Shown here: in pieces, positions 27,890-38,782 of the stretch
How positions within the stretch are numbered: position 1 is the first letter of the stretch
How the letters are laid out: every line of letters starts with the position of its first letter
Assembly: GCA_038993745.2 (NCBI GenBank)
Contig: CP160630.1
Coordinates: 1-64,000, forward strand
Length of the DNA: 64,000 nucleotides
Reading direction: 5' to 3'
Source of the DNA: Aliivibrio fischeri
GTDB lineage: Bacteria > Pseudomonadota > Gammaproteobacteria > Enterobacterales > Vibrionaceae
The notes under the pieces: model-generated
Told to the model about the DNA's origin: nothing
Seen by the model: only the letters and a program-made list of their open reading frames with translations
Databases searched by the model: none
Translations under genes and position numbers: made by a program

Positions 27890-29338
27890 ATGAGTAAGAA
27901 GTTAACAACAGCAGCAGGCTGTCCTGTTGCACATAACCAAAATGTTCAAACTGCGGGTAAACGTGGCCCTCAATTATTGCAAGATGTGTGGTTTTTAGAA
28001 AAACTGGCGCATTTTGATCGTGAAGTTATTCCTGAGCGTCGTATGCATGCGAAAGGCTCTGGTGCTTACGGTACATTTACGGTTACTCACGACATTACGA
28101 AATATACGAAAGCAAAATTGTTTTCTGAAATTGGTAAACAAACCGAGTTATTCGCGCGTTTTACAACGGTAGCTGGTGAGCGTGGTGCTGCTGATGCTGA
28201 GCGTGATATTCGTGGTTTTGCATTAAAATTCTACACAGAAGAAGGTAACTGGGATTTGGTTGGTAATAATACACCCGTATTCTTCCTACGTGATCCACTA
28301 AAATTCCCTGATTTAAACCACGCAGTGAAACGCGATCCTCGCACAAATATGCGAAGCGCTAAAAATAACTGGGATTTTTGGACATCACTACCTGAAGCAC
28401 TTCATCAAGTGACCATCGTAATGAGTGATCGTGGTATTCCTGCAACATACCGTCATATGCATGGTTTTGGTAGCCACACGTTTAGTTTTATTAATAGCGA
28501 TAATGAGCGTTTTTGGGTTAAATTCCACTTTAAATCACAACAAGGCATTAAAAACTTGTCAGATGCTGAAGCTGCACAAGTGATTGGTCAAGATCGTGAA
28601 AGTCATCAACGTGATTTACTTGAAAGTATTGATAACCAAGATTTCCCTAAATGGACACTAAAAGTTCAGATCATGCCAGAAGCGGATGCGGCAACAGTGC
28701 CTTACAATCCGTTTGATTTAACAAAAGTATGGCCACATAAAGATTATCCTTTGATTGAAGTGGGTGAGTTTGAGTTAAACCGTAATCCGCAAAACTTCTT
28801 TGCTGAAGTAGAGCAATCAGCATTTAACCCAGCAAACGTAGTTCCTGGTATTAGCTTCTCTCCAGATAAGATGCTACAAGGTCGTTTATTTGCTTACGGT
28901 GATGCACAACGCTACCGTTTAGGTGTAAACCACCAACATATTCCTGTGAACGCTCCTCGTTGTCCTGTTCACAGTTATCACCGTGATGGTGCTATGCGTG
29001 TTGATGGTAACTTTGGTAGCACGCTAGGTTATGAACCAAATAATGAAGGCCAATGGGCTGAGCAACCTGATTTTGCAGAACCAGCATTAAATCTTGATGG
29101 TGCAGCTGCGCATTGGGATCACCGTGAAGATGAAGATTACTTTTCACAACCGGGTGATCTATTCCGCCTAATGACCGCAGAGCAACAAGCTATATTGTTT
29201 GATAATACTGCTCGTAACTTAAATGGCGTACCAAAAGAGATTCAACTTCGTCATTTAAGACATTGTTATAAAGCTGACCCTGCTTATGGTGAAGGTATCG
29301 GTAAACTGCTTGATATTGATGTAAGCGAATTTAATTGA
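27890..29338 (+). CDS. katA: Haem catalase
   Basis: The 482-residue small-subunit clade 3 catalase degrades hydrogen peroxide. Seen are the active-site histidine in [14 protein letters not shown] (His53), the asparagine in [11 protein letters not shown], and the proximal tyrosine loop [14 protein letters not shown]. The ending [15 protein letters not shown] is typical. There is no signal peptide, though catalases of this group in Aliivibrio have been reported as periplasmic. KatA is needed for full host colonisation in A. fischeri. A strong terminator follows. Confidence 0.97.
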   Translation: MSKKLTTAAGCPVAHNQNVQTAGKRGPQLLQDVWFLEKLAHFDREVIPERRMHAKGSGAYGTFTVTHDITKYTKAKLFSEIGKQTELFARFTTVAGERGAADAERDIRGFALKFYTEEGNWDLVGNNTPVFFLRDPLKFPDLNHAVKRDPRTNMRSAKNNWDFWTSLPEALHQVTIVMSDRGIPATYRHMHGFGSHTFSFINSDNERFWVKFHFKSQQGIKNLSDAEAAQVIGQDRESHQRDLLESIDNQDFPKWTLKVQIMPEADAATVPYNPFDLTKVWPHKDYPLIEVGEFELNRNPQNFFAEVEQSAFNPANVVPGISFSPDKMLQGRLFAYGDAQRYRLGVNHQHIPVNAPRCPVHSYHRDGAMRVDGNFGSTLGYEPNNEGQWAEQPDFAEPALNLDGAAAHWDHREDEDYFSQPGDLFRLMTAEQQAILFDNTARNLNGVPKEIQLRHLRHCYKADPAYGEGIGKLLDIDVSEFN

Positions 29339-29353
29339 TAAAAAAGTTAATAT

Positions 29354-29380
29354 AAGGCGACGAATGAGTCGCCTTTTTTA
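29354..29380 (+). terminator. Terminator after katA
   Basis: Arms aaggcgac and gtcgcctt with a 6-nt loop and T6. Confidence 0.92.
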
Positions 29381-29557
29381 TGTCTATCATTTTGATTTAA
29401 ATAAAATTTATCAAAATGATAAAGTCGTTACTGTTATGGTTTTTTTCTTTGTAAAAAATGAGACCGAGTGTTCACTTTAAGAAATGGCCATATTCATTTT
29501 TTTATTTCTGGGGATATAGTCAATCCAATTGCATTAAATGAACCGGAGAAGTACCCC

Positions 29558-30097
29558 ATGAGTGCATACATTCAATTTCCAAAAGAAACGTTTAATAAAA
29601 CAGCGCCAATTGCTTATGGTGAAGATGAGCAAGAAGTGATGATTGATCAAGTCATTTACGACTATATCTTAAAATACAGCAAAGACTCGGCTGAGGCTCA
29701 AGGATTATTATCATTGCTTGTATCTGAAAATAAAGACTTTATTGAGAAAGCTCGTGAATCCTCAGAGATTAAAGAATCTCGAGCTGATTATATTGTTAAT
29801 TTGATGAGTTCTGCATTATTGAATGTGTCTCCTGTTCCGCTTGATGCGCATCAAACCGTTGAAATTAATTTTGATAATTTAACTTTTCAATGTGGAAAAA
29901 CTGTAAGTCAGTGTTTTTCTATTCCAGCGTTCATCATGAGCATGATGAGTCAAAATGATGTACAAGAAGTCATTGAATCTGAACTTGTTCATATTGACGC
30001 AAAAGACTTTAATTTCGAACTTTTTAACAGTTATATTCGAGGCATTTTATTCTCACGATTATTTGAGAATAAGATCACCGCAGACAACTGGGTCTAG
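29558..30097 (+). CDS. Hypothetical conserved protein
   Basis: ATG 29558 is preferred because GGAGAA lies about 9 bp upstream; the frame is open from 29468. The resulting 179-residue protein is acidic and mostly helical, with no signal peptide or membrane span. I do not recognise the family. It stands alone between katA and the second parS2 site. Ordinary composition supports a real gene. Confidence 0.72.
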   Translation: MSAYIQFPKETFNKTAPIAYGEDEQEVMIDQVIYDYILKYSKDSAEAQGLLSLLVSENKDFIEKARESSEIKESRADYIVNLMSSALLNVSPVPLDAHQTVEINFDNLTFQCGKTVSQCFSIPAFIMSMMSQNDVQEVIESELVHIDAKDFNFELFNSYIRGILFSRLFENKITADNWV

Positions 30098-30159
30098 TCT
30101 GATTTTATGAGCGGTTATCATTTTGGTATACCGCTCTTTATTATGATGGTTTACGTGAG

Positions 30160-30172
30160 TTTACATTGTAAA
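30160..30172. promoter_or_regulatory. parS2: Second parS2 centromere site
   Basis: TTTACATTGTAAA, flanked by G and T, fits the parS2 consensus exactly. It lies about 30 kb from the origin-proximal copy, between two genes. Vibrio chromosome II usually carries several parS2 sites within tens of kb of ori2. Confidence 0.85.
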
Positions 30173-30365
30173 TTTCATGAAGTGAGTCGAAAGCCAAATT
30201 GCTTTTTTCATTTTGTTCATGAGCGACTGGAAAGCAGATAACAAAATGATAAATCGCATTTAATAATGAGCCGATATATCGAGTGAAATCGTCTTTTTTT
30301 GCTAGCTTTGTTTGTGTAAGTACTATGCTATTAAGTGCTGTATCGTTCATAAACAAGGAAAGAAA

Positions 30366-31547
30366 ATGACTAATAAATTAACTTCGCTCACTATTGCTTT
30401 TGTTGGCGCATTATCTTCAATGGGAGCACAAGCACATGGCTGGGTTGAATACCCTAGTGCAAGACAAAATACCTGTTATTTAGATGGAGGTTTTTGGGAT
30501 AACACCATTCCCAATCAAGCGTGTCAGGCTGCTTATGATGAATCTGGCGCTTTTCCTTTTGTTCAGCGAAATGAAGTTGCCGCTAATGTACCTAATTATC
30601 AAGATATGGCACACGTTCAAGCGATTGTTCGTGATGGTCACTTATGTTCCGCAGGTGATGCTGCTAAGTCTGGATTAAACTTAGGCTCATTACATTGGCA
30701 GAAAACAGCGATAGCACTGGATGCAAATAACCAGATAGAGTTGATCTTTAATGCGACAGCCCCACATAACCCTTCTTACTGGCAGTTTTATCTTTCTAAT
30801 GAAAATTATGATCCAACGGTTCCACTTACTTGGGGAGATTTTGTTCTTATTGATACTGCAGGTAATGTTCCTGTTGGAGAAGATAAAAAATACCGAATTA
30901 AAATAACATTACCAGCAGATAGAAGTGATTCTGCGGTTCTTTATACGCGTTGGCAGCGTGAAGATGCAGCAGGTGAAGGATTTTATAACTGTAGTGACAT
31001 TTCATTTAACGGCTCAGGCACAACACCACCAAAGCCAACCGATCCTGTTGAGCCACCACAATACTCAGACTTAGGCTATTACATTAATCAAGGATTTGGA
31101 CCTGTTGAATCTGGAGATACGGTTCGTTTTAGAACGTTTGATTCTACAGGAACTGAAACTACGGATATTAGCTTAGCTATTACAGCAAATAATACATCAA
31201 CATGGTCAGCCGAATTGGCAGGGCAGTTTAATCAACTCAAGAACAAAGAGTGGTTCATTGGTATTTGGCATCAAGAAATGAATCATTATATGTATGATTC
31301 AAATAATATTTATGCAAATAAAGTTTTTGCACCTACAGCGAATGTGAGTTACCAGCTGTCTTTAATTAAAGCCGATATCACCCCACCTGTTGAGCCGCCA
31401 GTAGAACCGTCAAATCCATGGGATAAAACCGCAACGTACAATGCAGGCGATATCGTGGATCATAACGGAAAAGCATGGGTGGCACAGTGGTGGACAAAAG
31501 GTGAAGAGCCAGGAACGACAGGTGAATGGGGAGTGTGGCGAAAGTAA
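30366..31547 (+). CDS. Chitin-active lytic polysaccharide monooxygenase (AA10) with CBM5/12
   Basis: ATG 30366 lies behind an AAGGA site and gives 393 residues. The signal peptide ends AQA, exposing His24 as the N-terminal histidine (HGWVEYPSARQNTC) needed for the copper histidine brace. The AA10 catalytic domain spans about 24-215 and includes GSLHWQKTA and PHNPSYWQFYLS. A proline-rich linker leads to a middle beta domain (about 235-350), then a second PPVEPPVEP linker and a C-terminal chitin-binding module (NPWDKTATYNAGDIVDHNGKAW). It is secreted and breaks crystalline chitin oxidatively, as in chitin-using vibrios. No chitinase is adjacent. Confidence 0.95.
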   Translation: MTNKLTSLTIAFVGALSSMGAQAHGWVEYPSARQNTCYLDGGFWDNTIPNQACQAAYDESGAFPFVQRNEVAANVPNYQDMAHVQAIVRDGHLCSAGDAAKSGLNLGSLHWQKTAIALDANNQIELIFNATAPHNPSYWQFYLSNENYDPTVPLTWGDFVLIDTAGNVPVGEDKKYRIKITLPADRSDSAVLYTRWQREDAAGEGFYNCSDISFNGSGTTPPKPTDPVEPPQYSDLGYYINQGFGPVESGDTVRFRTFDSTGTETTDISLAITANNTSTWSAELAGQFNQLKNKEWFIGIWHQEMNHYMYDSNNIYANKVFAPTANVSYQLSLIKADITPPVEPPVEPSNPWDKTATYNAGDIVDHNGKAWVAQWWTKGEEPGTTGEWGVWRK

Positions 31548-31769
31548 ATTTTAATTAAGGTAACTAGTTCGCTCTATTATTCTTCTTAAAGCTCTGGATT
31601 TTTCTGGGGCTTTTTTATTGTGCATTAAAACATCATACTTCTCGACAATGTGATCGAGATCTCTGTATAATTCGCGCCTAGATTTTCTCATTCATCATAC
31701 TTTCGTTCTTCATCTTTTAGCGCTCTATCGCTTAATCATGACTTGTCAGTAAACCTAGGAATTACTTCG

Positions 31770-33380
31770 TTGATACAATCAAACAATATCACTATGCAGT
31801 TTGGCGCAGAGCCTTTATTCGAAAACATTTCAGCAAAATTTGGCAACGGTAACCGTTATGGTTTGATCGGGGCGAATGGTTGCGGAAAATCAACCTTCAT
31901 GAAGATTCTAAGTGGCGCATTAACTCCTAGCTCTGGCAACGTATCAATGACACCGGGACAAAAGTTAGGTGTGCTAAGTCAAGATCAATTTGCGTTTGAG
32001 CAATTTAACGTAATCGATGTTGTGATCATGGGTGACAAAAAATTATGGGAAATCAAACAAGAGCGTGACCGTATCTATTCATTACCTGAAATGAGTGAAG
32101 AAGACGGTATGAAAGTGGCAGAGCTTGAAAGTGAATTTGCTGAAATGGACGGTTACAGCGCTGAAAGTCGTGCTGGTGACATCTTAATCCAAGCTGGTAT
32201 TGATGAATCACTTCATTTTGGTTTAATGCAGCAAGTGGCACCCGGTTGGAAATTGCGTGTGTTATTGGCACAAGCTCTGTTTGCAAATCCTGATATTTTG
32301 TTACTTGATGAACCAACCAACAACTTGGATATTCATACGATCAACTGGTTAGCTGAAGAGCTAAATCAACGTAAATGTACCATGATCATCATTTCGCACG
32401 ACAGACACTTCTTGAACTCTGTATGTACGCATATGGCGGATATTGATTATGGTGAATTACGTATCTATCCTGGTAATTATGAGTATTTCTTAGAAGCATC
32501 TAGCTTGATCCGTGAGCAATTGCTAGCTGGAAATGCGAAAAAAGAAGCTGAGATTAATGAGCTACAAGATTTCGTAAACCGTTTTGGTGCTAATGCATCG
32601 AAAGCGAAACAAGCAAGTTCTCGTGCTAAGAAAATGGAAAAGATCACTCTGGATGAAGTTAAGTCATCTAGCCGTATGAGCCCATCAATTAACTTTGGTG
32701 AAGGTAAAAAATTACACCGTCAAGCATTAGAGCTTGAAAATTTAGGTCATGGTTTTGATGGTGATGTTCTATTTAAAGGCGGAGACTTACTGCTTGAAGC
32801 GGGTACACGTTTAGCGGTAATTGGTGAGAATGGTGTAGGTAAAACCACCTTCTTACGTTGTTTAGTTCAAGACTTAAAACAAAACGAAGGTATTGTTAAA
32901 TGGTCTGAAAACGCTTCTGTCGGTTATTGTCCTCAAGATAGCACTGCTGATTTTGATAATGATTTAAGTATTTTCGATTGGATCTCTCAATGGCGTACCA
33001 CTAAGCACGATGATCTTATGGTTCGTGGTATTTTAGGTCGTTTGTTATTTACTGCTGATGATGCAAATAAGAAAGCGCGTAACTGTTCAGGTGGTGAGAA
33101 GAACCGTTTATTATTTGGCAAGTTAATGATGCAAGATATCAATGTACTTGTTATGGATGAACCAACAAACCACATGGATATGGAAGCGATTGAAGCTCTG
33201 AATAATGCGTTAAAAGTGTACCCAGGTACGCTAATCTTTGTAAGTCATGACCGTGAGTTTGTATCGTCTCTTGCAACGCATATCATTGATATTAAAGATA
33301 AGAAGATCATTAACTTCCAAGGCACTTATGATGAATATTTAGATCATCAAGTTAAAATGCTTCAGGTTAAAATTGCCTAA
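31770..33380 (+). CDS. ybiT: ABC-F ATPase, YbiT type
   Basis: TTG 31770 is chosen because AGGA lies 9 bp before it and the resulting N-terminus ([20 protein letters not shown]) aligns with E. coli YbiT. The 536-residue protein has two ATPase domains with Walker A motifs GANGCGKST and GENGVGKTT and Walker B motifs [11 protein letters not shown] and [11 protein letters not shown], joined by the ABC-F linker (about 240-310). It has no membrane span. ABC-F proteins act on the ribosome; YbiT itself has a proposed translational role. A terminator follows. Confidence 0.95.
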   Translation: MIQSNNITMQFGAEPLFENISAKFGNGNRYGLIGANGCGKSTFMKILSGALTPSSGNVSMTPGQKLGVLSQDQFAFEQFNVIDVVIMGDKKLWEIKQERDRIYSLPEMSEEDGMKVAELESEFAEMDGYSAESRAGDILIQAGIDESLHFGLMQQVAPGWKLRVLLAQALFANPDILLLDEPTNNLDIHTINWLAEELNQRKCTMIIISHDRHFLNSVCTHMADIDYGELRIYPGNYEYFLEASSLIREQLLAGNAKKEAEINELQDFVNRFGANASKAKQASSRAKKMEKITLDEVKSSSRMSPSINFGEGKKLHRQALELENLGHGFDGDVLFKGGDLLLEAGTRLAVIGENGVGKTTFLRCLVQDLKQNEGIVKWSENASVGYCPQDSTADFDNDLSIFDWISQWRTTKHDDLMVRGILGRLLFTADDANKKARNCSGGEKNRLLFGKLMMQDINVLVMDEPTNHMDMEAIEALNNALKVYPGTLIFVSHDREFVSSLATHIIDIKDKKIINFQGTYDEYLDHQVKMLQVKIA

Positions 33381-33406
33381 TTTATTCGCTTTAGGTTAAG
33401 ATCTTT

Positions 33407-33442
33407 AAAAACGCGAGTTTGATTACCAACTCGCGTTTTTTT
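33407..33442 (+). terminator. Terminator after ybiT
   Basis: A perfect 13-bp stem (33407-33419 with 33428-33440) ends in a T-run. Confidence 0.9.
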
Positions 33443-33466
33443 ATTTTGTTTATTTAGGAATTATAT

Positions 33467-34105
33467 ATGTCACTCATTAACGCTAAAGAAGCGGCACCAG
33501 CACATACTGTCGTTGTACTCGATTTCGAAACTACTGGTTTATCTCCAAATCAAGGAGATCGTGCAATCGAGATTGGTGCTGTTAAATTAGAAAATGGTGT
33601 GGTGGTTGATCGCTTTCAAGGTTTAATGAATCCGGGGTTTAGAGTCAGTTCATTTATAGAAAACTATACTGGTATTTCTAATCGTATGCTTGCAGATGCA
33701 GCCAGTTGTGATGAAGTGATGAATGAGTTTGCCAACTTTATTCAAGGTTGCAATTTGGTTGCTCATAATGCCTCGTTTGATAAGCGTTTTTTAGATGGGG
33801 AGTTAGCGTTAATCCAGCGTGGATATGATGGGGATTTTGCTTGTTCACTATTAGTTTCTAGACGATTAACTCAAGAAGCGTCGTCGCATAAATTAGGCGA
33901 TTTGGTTGCTTATCATCAAATTGAAAATGATGGTGTATTTCACCGAGCATTAGCTGATGCTGAGGTTACGGCATCATTATGGTTAGTATTATTAGAGACG
34001 TTAGAAAGAGAGCACGGAATAGTAAATCCAAGCTTTGAATTAATGATGAAGATAGGTAAAACCCCTAAAGCATCCATTGCAAATTTTTTGAAAAAGAATC
34101 GCTAA
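33467..34105 (+). CDS. DnaQ-like 3'-5' exonuclease (DEDDh)
   Basis: The 212-residue protein has the three exonuclease motifs: DFETTG (near residue 19), HNASFD (near 100) and HRALADAE (near 164), with the DEDDh set of metal ligands. It is a stand-alone single-strand exonuclease of the DNA polymerase III epsilon superfamily, similar in size to those adjacent to ABC-F genes in vibrios. It is not DnaQ itself, which would carry a polymerase-binding C-terminus and sit with rnhA. It lies 86 bp after ybiT. Confidence 0.9.
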   Translation: MSLINAKEAAPAHTVVVLDFETTGLSPNQGDRAIEIGAVKLENGVVVDRFQGLMNPGFRVSSFIENYTGISNRMLADAASCDEVMNEFANFIQGCNLVAHNASFDKRFLDGELALIQRGYDGDFACSLLVSRRLTQEASSHKLGDLVAYHQIENDGVFHRALADAEVTASLWLVLLETLEREHGIVNPSFELMMKIGKTPKASIANFLKKNR

Positions 34106-34190
34106 TACGAAGGGGTGGGGTATTGTTTTAAAAGTAGACGACTTACAATGAAGAAATAAATAGATTGTAACTCATTGGATGATAACCATA

Positions 34191-35102
34191 ATGGATTTAA
34201 ATTTACTGAAAACGTTTGATGTTGTAATGAATACACTTAGTGTAAACGAAGCAGCTGAAACATTAGGAAACACTGCTCCGGCGGTCAGTCATACTTTAAA
34301 TCGTTTACGTAAACAGTACCAAGATCCTTTATTTGTCCGTAAAGGGAGAGGAATCGTTCCAACTAACTTTGCTATAGAGCTTCATGCGGAAATTCAAGAA
34401 CCACTTAATCGATTACTTAATGGCGCGAAATCTCGTCAAGCGTTTGAGCCTAAAACCAGTAAACGTACGTTTCGTATATCAAGTCATAAAGATTTAGATT
34501 TGATGGTGGTTCCTCCATTAATTGCTTATCGGGATGAAAATGCACCTAATGTAAAGCTTAAAGCAGATATTGAGCATTTAAATGAGCAAGACAGACAAAC
34601 AGATTTACGAATGCGTAAAGTGGATTTAATTCTTGCTACTGTTCCTTTAGAAGAGCATGGTTATCACAATAAACTGCTTTTTGAGCAACAGCTTGTTGTT
34701 GTATGCAGTAAAAACCATCCAAGGATTAAAGACAGTATTACTCAAGAACAGTTTTTTGCTGAGCAGCACTTATTGTGGCAAACCCAAAGAATGGATAAAT
34801 TCATTATGGATTCTTTGGTAAAAGAAAAATTGCCTAAAAGAAAAGAAGCTTATACAACGGGTTCTGTATGTAACTCTATCGTAATGGCAGCTCAAACGGA
34901 TTGGCTCTGTGTTACTGGAGTATGGCATGCCAAGATGTTATCTAAAATGACACCACTTACTATTTTACCTTTGCCCTTTGAAGCCCACCCCTTACCTGTT
35001 TATATGACATGGCATAATTCACAGCACTCTGATACTGGTCATCAGTGGCTCAAATCTATGTTTGAGCAAGTAACTAATAACCTGATAGATTTAAAATTAT
35101 AA
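34191..35102 (+). CDS. LysR-family transcriptional regulator
   Basis: From ATG 34191 the protein is 303 residues. The winged helix-turn-helix is at about 1-60 (LSVNEAAETLGNTAPAVSHTLNRLR) with the LysR substrate domain after it. It is a close paralogue of the LysR at 51765 (shared FRISSHKD, ADIEHLNEQDRQ, VDLILATVPL, TTGS and TDWLCVT blocks). It reads towards the alkylsulfatase 140 bp downstream and may regulate it. Confidence 0.9.
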   Translation: MDLNLLKTFDVVMNTLSVNEAAETLGNTAPAVSHTLNRLRKQYQDPLFVRKGRGIVPTNFAIELHAEIQEPLNRLLNGAKSRQAFEPKTSKRTFRISSHKDLDLMVVPPLIAYRDENAPNVKLKADIEHLNEQDRQTDLRMRKVDLILATVPLEEHGYHNKLLFEQQLVVVCSKNHPRIKDSITQEQFFAEQHLLWQTQRMDKFIMDSLVKEKLPKRKEAYTTGSVCNSIVMAAQTDWLCVTGVWHAKMLSKMTPLTILPLPFEAHPLPVYMTWHNSQHSDTGHQWLKSMFEQVTNNLIDLKL

Positions 35103-35243
35103 TATTAAATCCATTAGATTTTGGATTTAATATTATTTAATCCACTTTTCAAAGTTACGCTATCGATCGTTTATTTTTCGAGCCTTATTATTTCTCTATC
35201 GACGAACAAGCTGAGTTGTTCGTCTTCATAGAGAAGATGAGTT

Positions 35244-37211
35244 ATGACATTAAAAAAATCCATAGTATCACTTGCTGTAATTACAACATTAGCACCAACG
35301 CTTGTGCTTGCTGCTTCAACAACTAATCAACCAAAAGAAGCAACCCCTTTTACTATTCAAAAAAATGATCAACTAAAACAATATTTAAATTTTGATAATA
35401 AAGCTGATTTTGAAAATGCTTCTCGTGGTTTTATTGCTACTTGGCCAGAAAAAACGATTAAAGATGCGAAGGGAAATGTGGTTTGGGATTTCGCTAAATT
35501 TGATTTTATCAATCAGGATAATGGTGTAGAAACCATTAACCCATCACTTCTTCGTCAAGCTAAATTAAATAATATCAATGGGTTATTTAAAGTTAAAGAT
35601 GGCGTGTATCAAGTGCGTGGTTTTGATTTGTCAGTTATGTCATTTATTCGTGGTGATGATGGTTGGATTGTTATTGATCCACTTATTTCTCCTGAAACTG
35701 CAGCTGCAGGCCTTAAATTATTAAAAGAAAATGTGGAAGATGTGCCTGTTACCGGTGTTATCTTTACTCACTCTCACGTTGATCATTTTGGTGGTATTTT
35801 AGGTGTAACGACTCAAGAAGAAATTGACAATGGGGATGTTGCAATTGCTGCTCCTGAAGGCTTTTTCTCGCACTCTGTTGCAGAGAATTTGATGGCTGGT
35901 ACAACCATGTCACGACGTTCATCTTATATGTATGGTAACCTTCTTGAAGCAAGTAACAAAGGCATGGTTGATGGTGGTTTAGGTAAAACAACATCATCAG
36001 GAGCTCCTGGTATTGTCAAACCAACAGAAATTGCTAATTACACTGGCCAAGAAATGACAATTGACGGTGTGGACTTAGAAGTTATGATGGCTCAAGAGTC
36101 TGAGGCTCCTTCTGAGTTTATGTTTTATTTCCCGCAATATAAAACGATGATGGCTGCAGAAGTCATGACACATACTATTCATAATATTTCGACATTACGT
36201 GGTGCTAAAACTCGTGATGCGTCTTCGTGGGCTACATATGTTGATCAAGCCTTACATACCTATGGTGATAAAGCTGACACAATGATAGCTTCTCATCACT
36301 GGCCAACTTGGGGTCAGGAAAATATTAAGAGTCAGTTAGCGAAGACTCGTGATATGTATAAATACGTGCATGATCAAACATTACGCCTAGCAAACAAAGG
36401 TTATACTCCCAATGAGATTTCAGCGACAATTAAGTTACCAGATTCATTAGGCAAAGAATGGTATAACCGTGGCTATTACGGTACGGTTTCGCACAATGCT
36501 CGCGCAACCTATGATTATTACTTTGGTGCGTGGTGGGATGGCAACCCTGCAAACTTAAATCCATTAACTCCAACGGAAGAAGGTAAAAAGTACGTTGAAG
36601 CGATGGGAGGCGAGAAAAAAGTTATTGAAATAGCACAAGCTGCAATTAAAAAAGGTGAATATCGCTGGGCAGTAACTTTGCTTAATAATGTAACATTTGC
36701 GAATCCTAAAAATATGGATGCTCGTTATCTAGAAGCTGATGCTATGGAGCAACTAGGCTATCAATCTGAGTCTGGCCCTTGGAGAAACTATTATTTAGGT
36801 GGCGCTAAAGAGCTTCGAAATGGTATTAAACCTGTTGCAACAACACATACAGCAGCAATCGCAGTGAATATGCCATTTGATCAGTTTATGAAATATTTAG
36901 GGGTAACAGTTAAACCTGAAGTTGCCAAAGGCATGGACATTAAAGTGAATATTGATGTTGAAGGTGATGGAAAATACTCAATGGATTTAAGTAATTCAGT
37001 ATTGAAATCATACTCAGGAACTCAATTTGATAACGCAGATGTAAATATTACGCTATCTCGTCAGACATTTGAAAGTATGATGGCGAAAAAGACAACATTG
37101 AAAGATGAAATCAAAGCGGGTCAGTTTAAAGTATCTGATCAAGCTAAGTTCCAGAAATTTATGTCTGTATTTGATCAATTTAATTTATGGTTTGGTGTTG
37201 TAACGCCATAA
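35244..37211 (+). CDS. Alkyl/aryl sulfatase, metallo-beta-lactamase fold (SdsA1/BDS1 type)
   Basis: The 655-residue protein has a signal peptide (ending VLAAS) and a metallo-beta-lactamase domain with THSHVDHFGG (175-184) for two zincs, then a helical dimerisation domain (about 430-530) and a C-terminal SCP2-like domain (about 540-655). This three-domain layout is that of SDS hydrolase SdsA1, which cleaves primary or secondary alkyl sulfates to alcohol and sulfate in the periplasm. A LysR gene precedes it and a terminator follows. Confidence 0.93.
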   Translation: MTLKKSIVSLAVITTLAPTLVLAASTTNQPKEATPFTIQKNDQLKQYLNFDNKADFENASRGFIATWPEKTIKDAKGNVVWDFAKFDFINQDNGVETINPSLLRQAKLNNINGLFKVKDGVYQVRGFDLSVMSFIRGDDGWIVIDPLISPETAAAGLKLLKENVEDVPVTGVIFTHSHVDHFGGILGVTTQEEIDNGDVAIAAPEGFFSHSVAENLMAGTTMSRRSSYMYGNLLEASNKGMVDGGLGKTTSSGAPGIVKPTEIANYTGQEMTIDGVDLEVMMAQESEAPSEFMFYFPQYKTMMAAEVMTHTIHNISTLRGAKTRDASSWATYVDQALHTYGDKADTMIASHHWPTWGQENIKSQLAKTRDMYKYVHDQTLRLANKGYTPNEISATIKLPDSLGKEWYNRGYYGTVSHNARATYDYYFGAWWDGNPANLNPLTPTEEGKKYVEAMGGEKKVIEIAQAAIKKGEYRWAVTLLNNVTFANPKNMDARYLEADAMEQLGYQSESGPWRNYYLGGAKELRNGIKPVATTHTAAIAVNMPFDQFMKYLGVTVKPEVAKGMDIKVNIDVEGDGKYSMDLSNSVLKSYSGTQFDNADVNITLSRQTFESMMAKKTTLKDEIKAGQFKVSDQAKFQKFMSVFDQFNLWFGVVTP

Positions 37212-37224
37212 GTTAAATGCAAAT

Positions 37225-37264
37225 AAGCCCCATTGAATGAAGGGATTCGATGGGGCTTTTTATA
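37225..37264 (+). terminator. Terminator after the alkylsulfatase
   Basis: A 14-bp stem with one mismatch (37225-37238 with 37245-37258) and T-run. Confidence 0.88.
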
Positions 37265-37310
37265 TTTTAAATTAACAACTAACTTTTCATTTATTTATAT
37301 AGGAATGAGA

Positions 37311-38782
37311 CTAAAAGCGTCGATTTAGAAGTGTGATAAATTGTCTTTTTCTATCTGACTTCCATCCGTATTCCATGGCTAATGACCAATTTTGATTAAA
37401 TACGTAGTTAGCCCCAACTAAGCTAGCCCATTTATCCGTATTACTTTGTTTTACTTTATAGTCAATGCCAACCCCTTCGTAGTTATACGTTCCGGTTAGT
37501 GTTAATGTGCTATCTAAATAGGTACCGCCAGCATATACGGCGATAGATTGAGGGCCTGTGATCGGGAATATCTTTCCTACCCTAGGTGAGATATTGACGA
37601 TTAAGCCTTCTGCATCATTCTTTTTCATATCAGCGTAAGTTACTGAAATAGGTAGAGTGACGAAATAACTGTTCCACCCTGAAGCCAATACGGTTCCTAA
37701 GGTATAGTTTGTACCTTCTAAATGAGCGGTAACACTTACATTAGGATTTTTTCCTTGTAGCCTACATGATGGAGGCTTTAATATTCCGCTGCAATCTCTA
37801 CCTAATTGTTTAATTAAATCATCGCCGCTGAATTGTATTCCTATATCAGCCGTCCCTTTAATTTTCCCTACCGCTCCAAAGACATTCATAAAAGGGAATA
37901 GCCACGCATCTAGCTTTAGCTGAGGTGATTGAGTGTTATTACTGTTGTTATCAAAAGAAACAAAATCAATAGGGTACTGTTTAGAGCCATTAATCCCCAC
38001 ATCTAAATCACGGATATCCATGTATTGAAAAGTATCTGTATAGATAATGCTTATGCCATAAGGTTTGGGTAATGAATAACCTTTATCAATGACTGCTTGT
38101 GCATAAAAAGGAAGTGACCTTTCCCATTTTTTCGGGCTTTTGTTGGTTTTGGTGAATAGCTATCAGCTTTTGTAGGTTCGGTTTTATTTGGAATCGTAAA
38201 GTCACCTAATCCTGTATCGTTTAAATCATGGTTAACGGAGGTTGATAAGTAGCGCAATGTTCCTGTTGCACCGAAACCAGAATTTGATAGTACATAGACT
38301 GGGACATCATTTTCTGCATCAAGAAGTGCGGCTGAAGTTGTTGTCCCTTCATCATCAAGATTTAAGGCCGCTTCAAGTGAAAGAGTGTGGACTCCTCGCT
38401 TGTATTCAGCGATTGCCTCTTCTGTATCAAAAATAGCGAGGGCTTCATAATTACCAAGAGCCAAGCCAATACCAAGGTCATATCGGTTAACATCAATATA
38501 AGTAATTGAAGAATCTTCATTATTATAAATAGCCCCTCTTCCTGTCGCTCCTCCAATTGCCGGAACCATGATGCCTGATAAACTGACTGTACCATAGCCT
38601 TTTGCTGATTGAAGTTGGTCGGCAACATCAGGGTAGTCTTTACTGATTTTAGTGATGATCTCAGAGGAGGTGGTATTTATTTTGTTTCTTACATCGTCTC
38701 TGTCTTTTTTGGGAACATGAGAGCTGCAACCTACCAATATTCCTAAATAACAAAACCATAAAATACGAATCACCATATGCAT
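37311..38782 (-). pseudogene. SYLF-type lipoprotein joined to an outer-membrane barrel, split by a frameshift
   Basis: The 5' frame (38051-38782) encodes a lipoprotein leader (GILVGCSS) and a domain resembling the lipid-binding SYLF/YSC84 family (SAKGYGTVSLSGIMVPAIGG). The 3' frame (37311-38021) encodes beta-strand-rich sequence ending in LNRRF, typical of an outer-membrane barrel, but has no leader or good start. Adding one A to the A6 run near 38127-38132 joins them through KKWERSLPFYAQAVIDKGYSL into about 490 residues. Whether one polypeptide or two genes is native is not certain, but the barrel frame is closed by TAG upstream and lacks ATG before 38021, which favours a single repaired gene. 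Function unknown. Confidence 0.6.

Noticed and set aside
30141..30356. 71-residue frame on minus across the second parS2 site
   Set aside because: No ribosome site at either possible start, it overlaps the LPMO promoter and start, and the parS2 palindrome explains part of the sequence.
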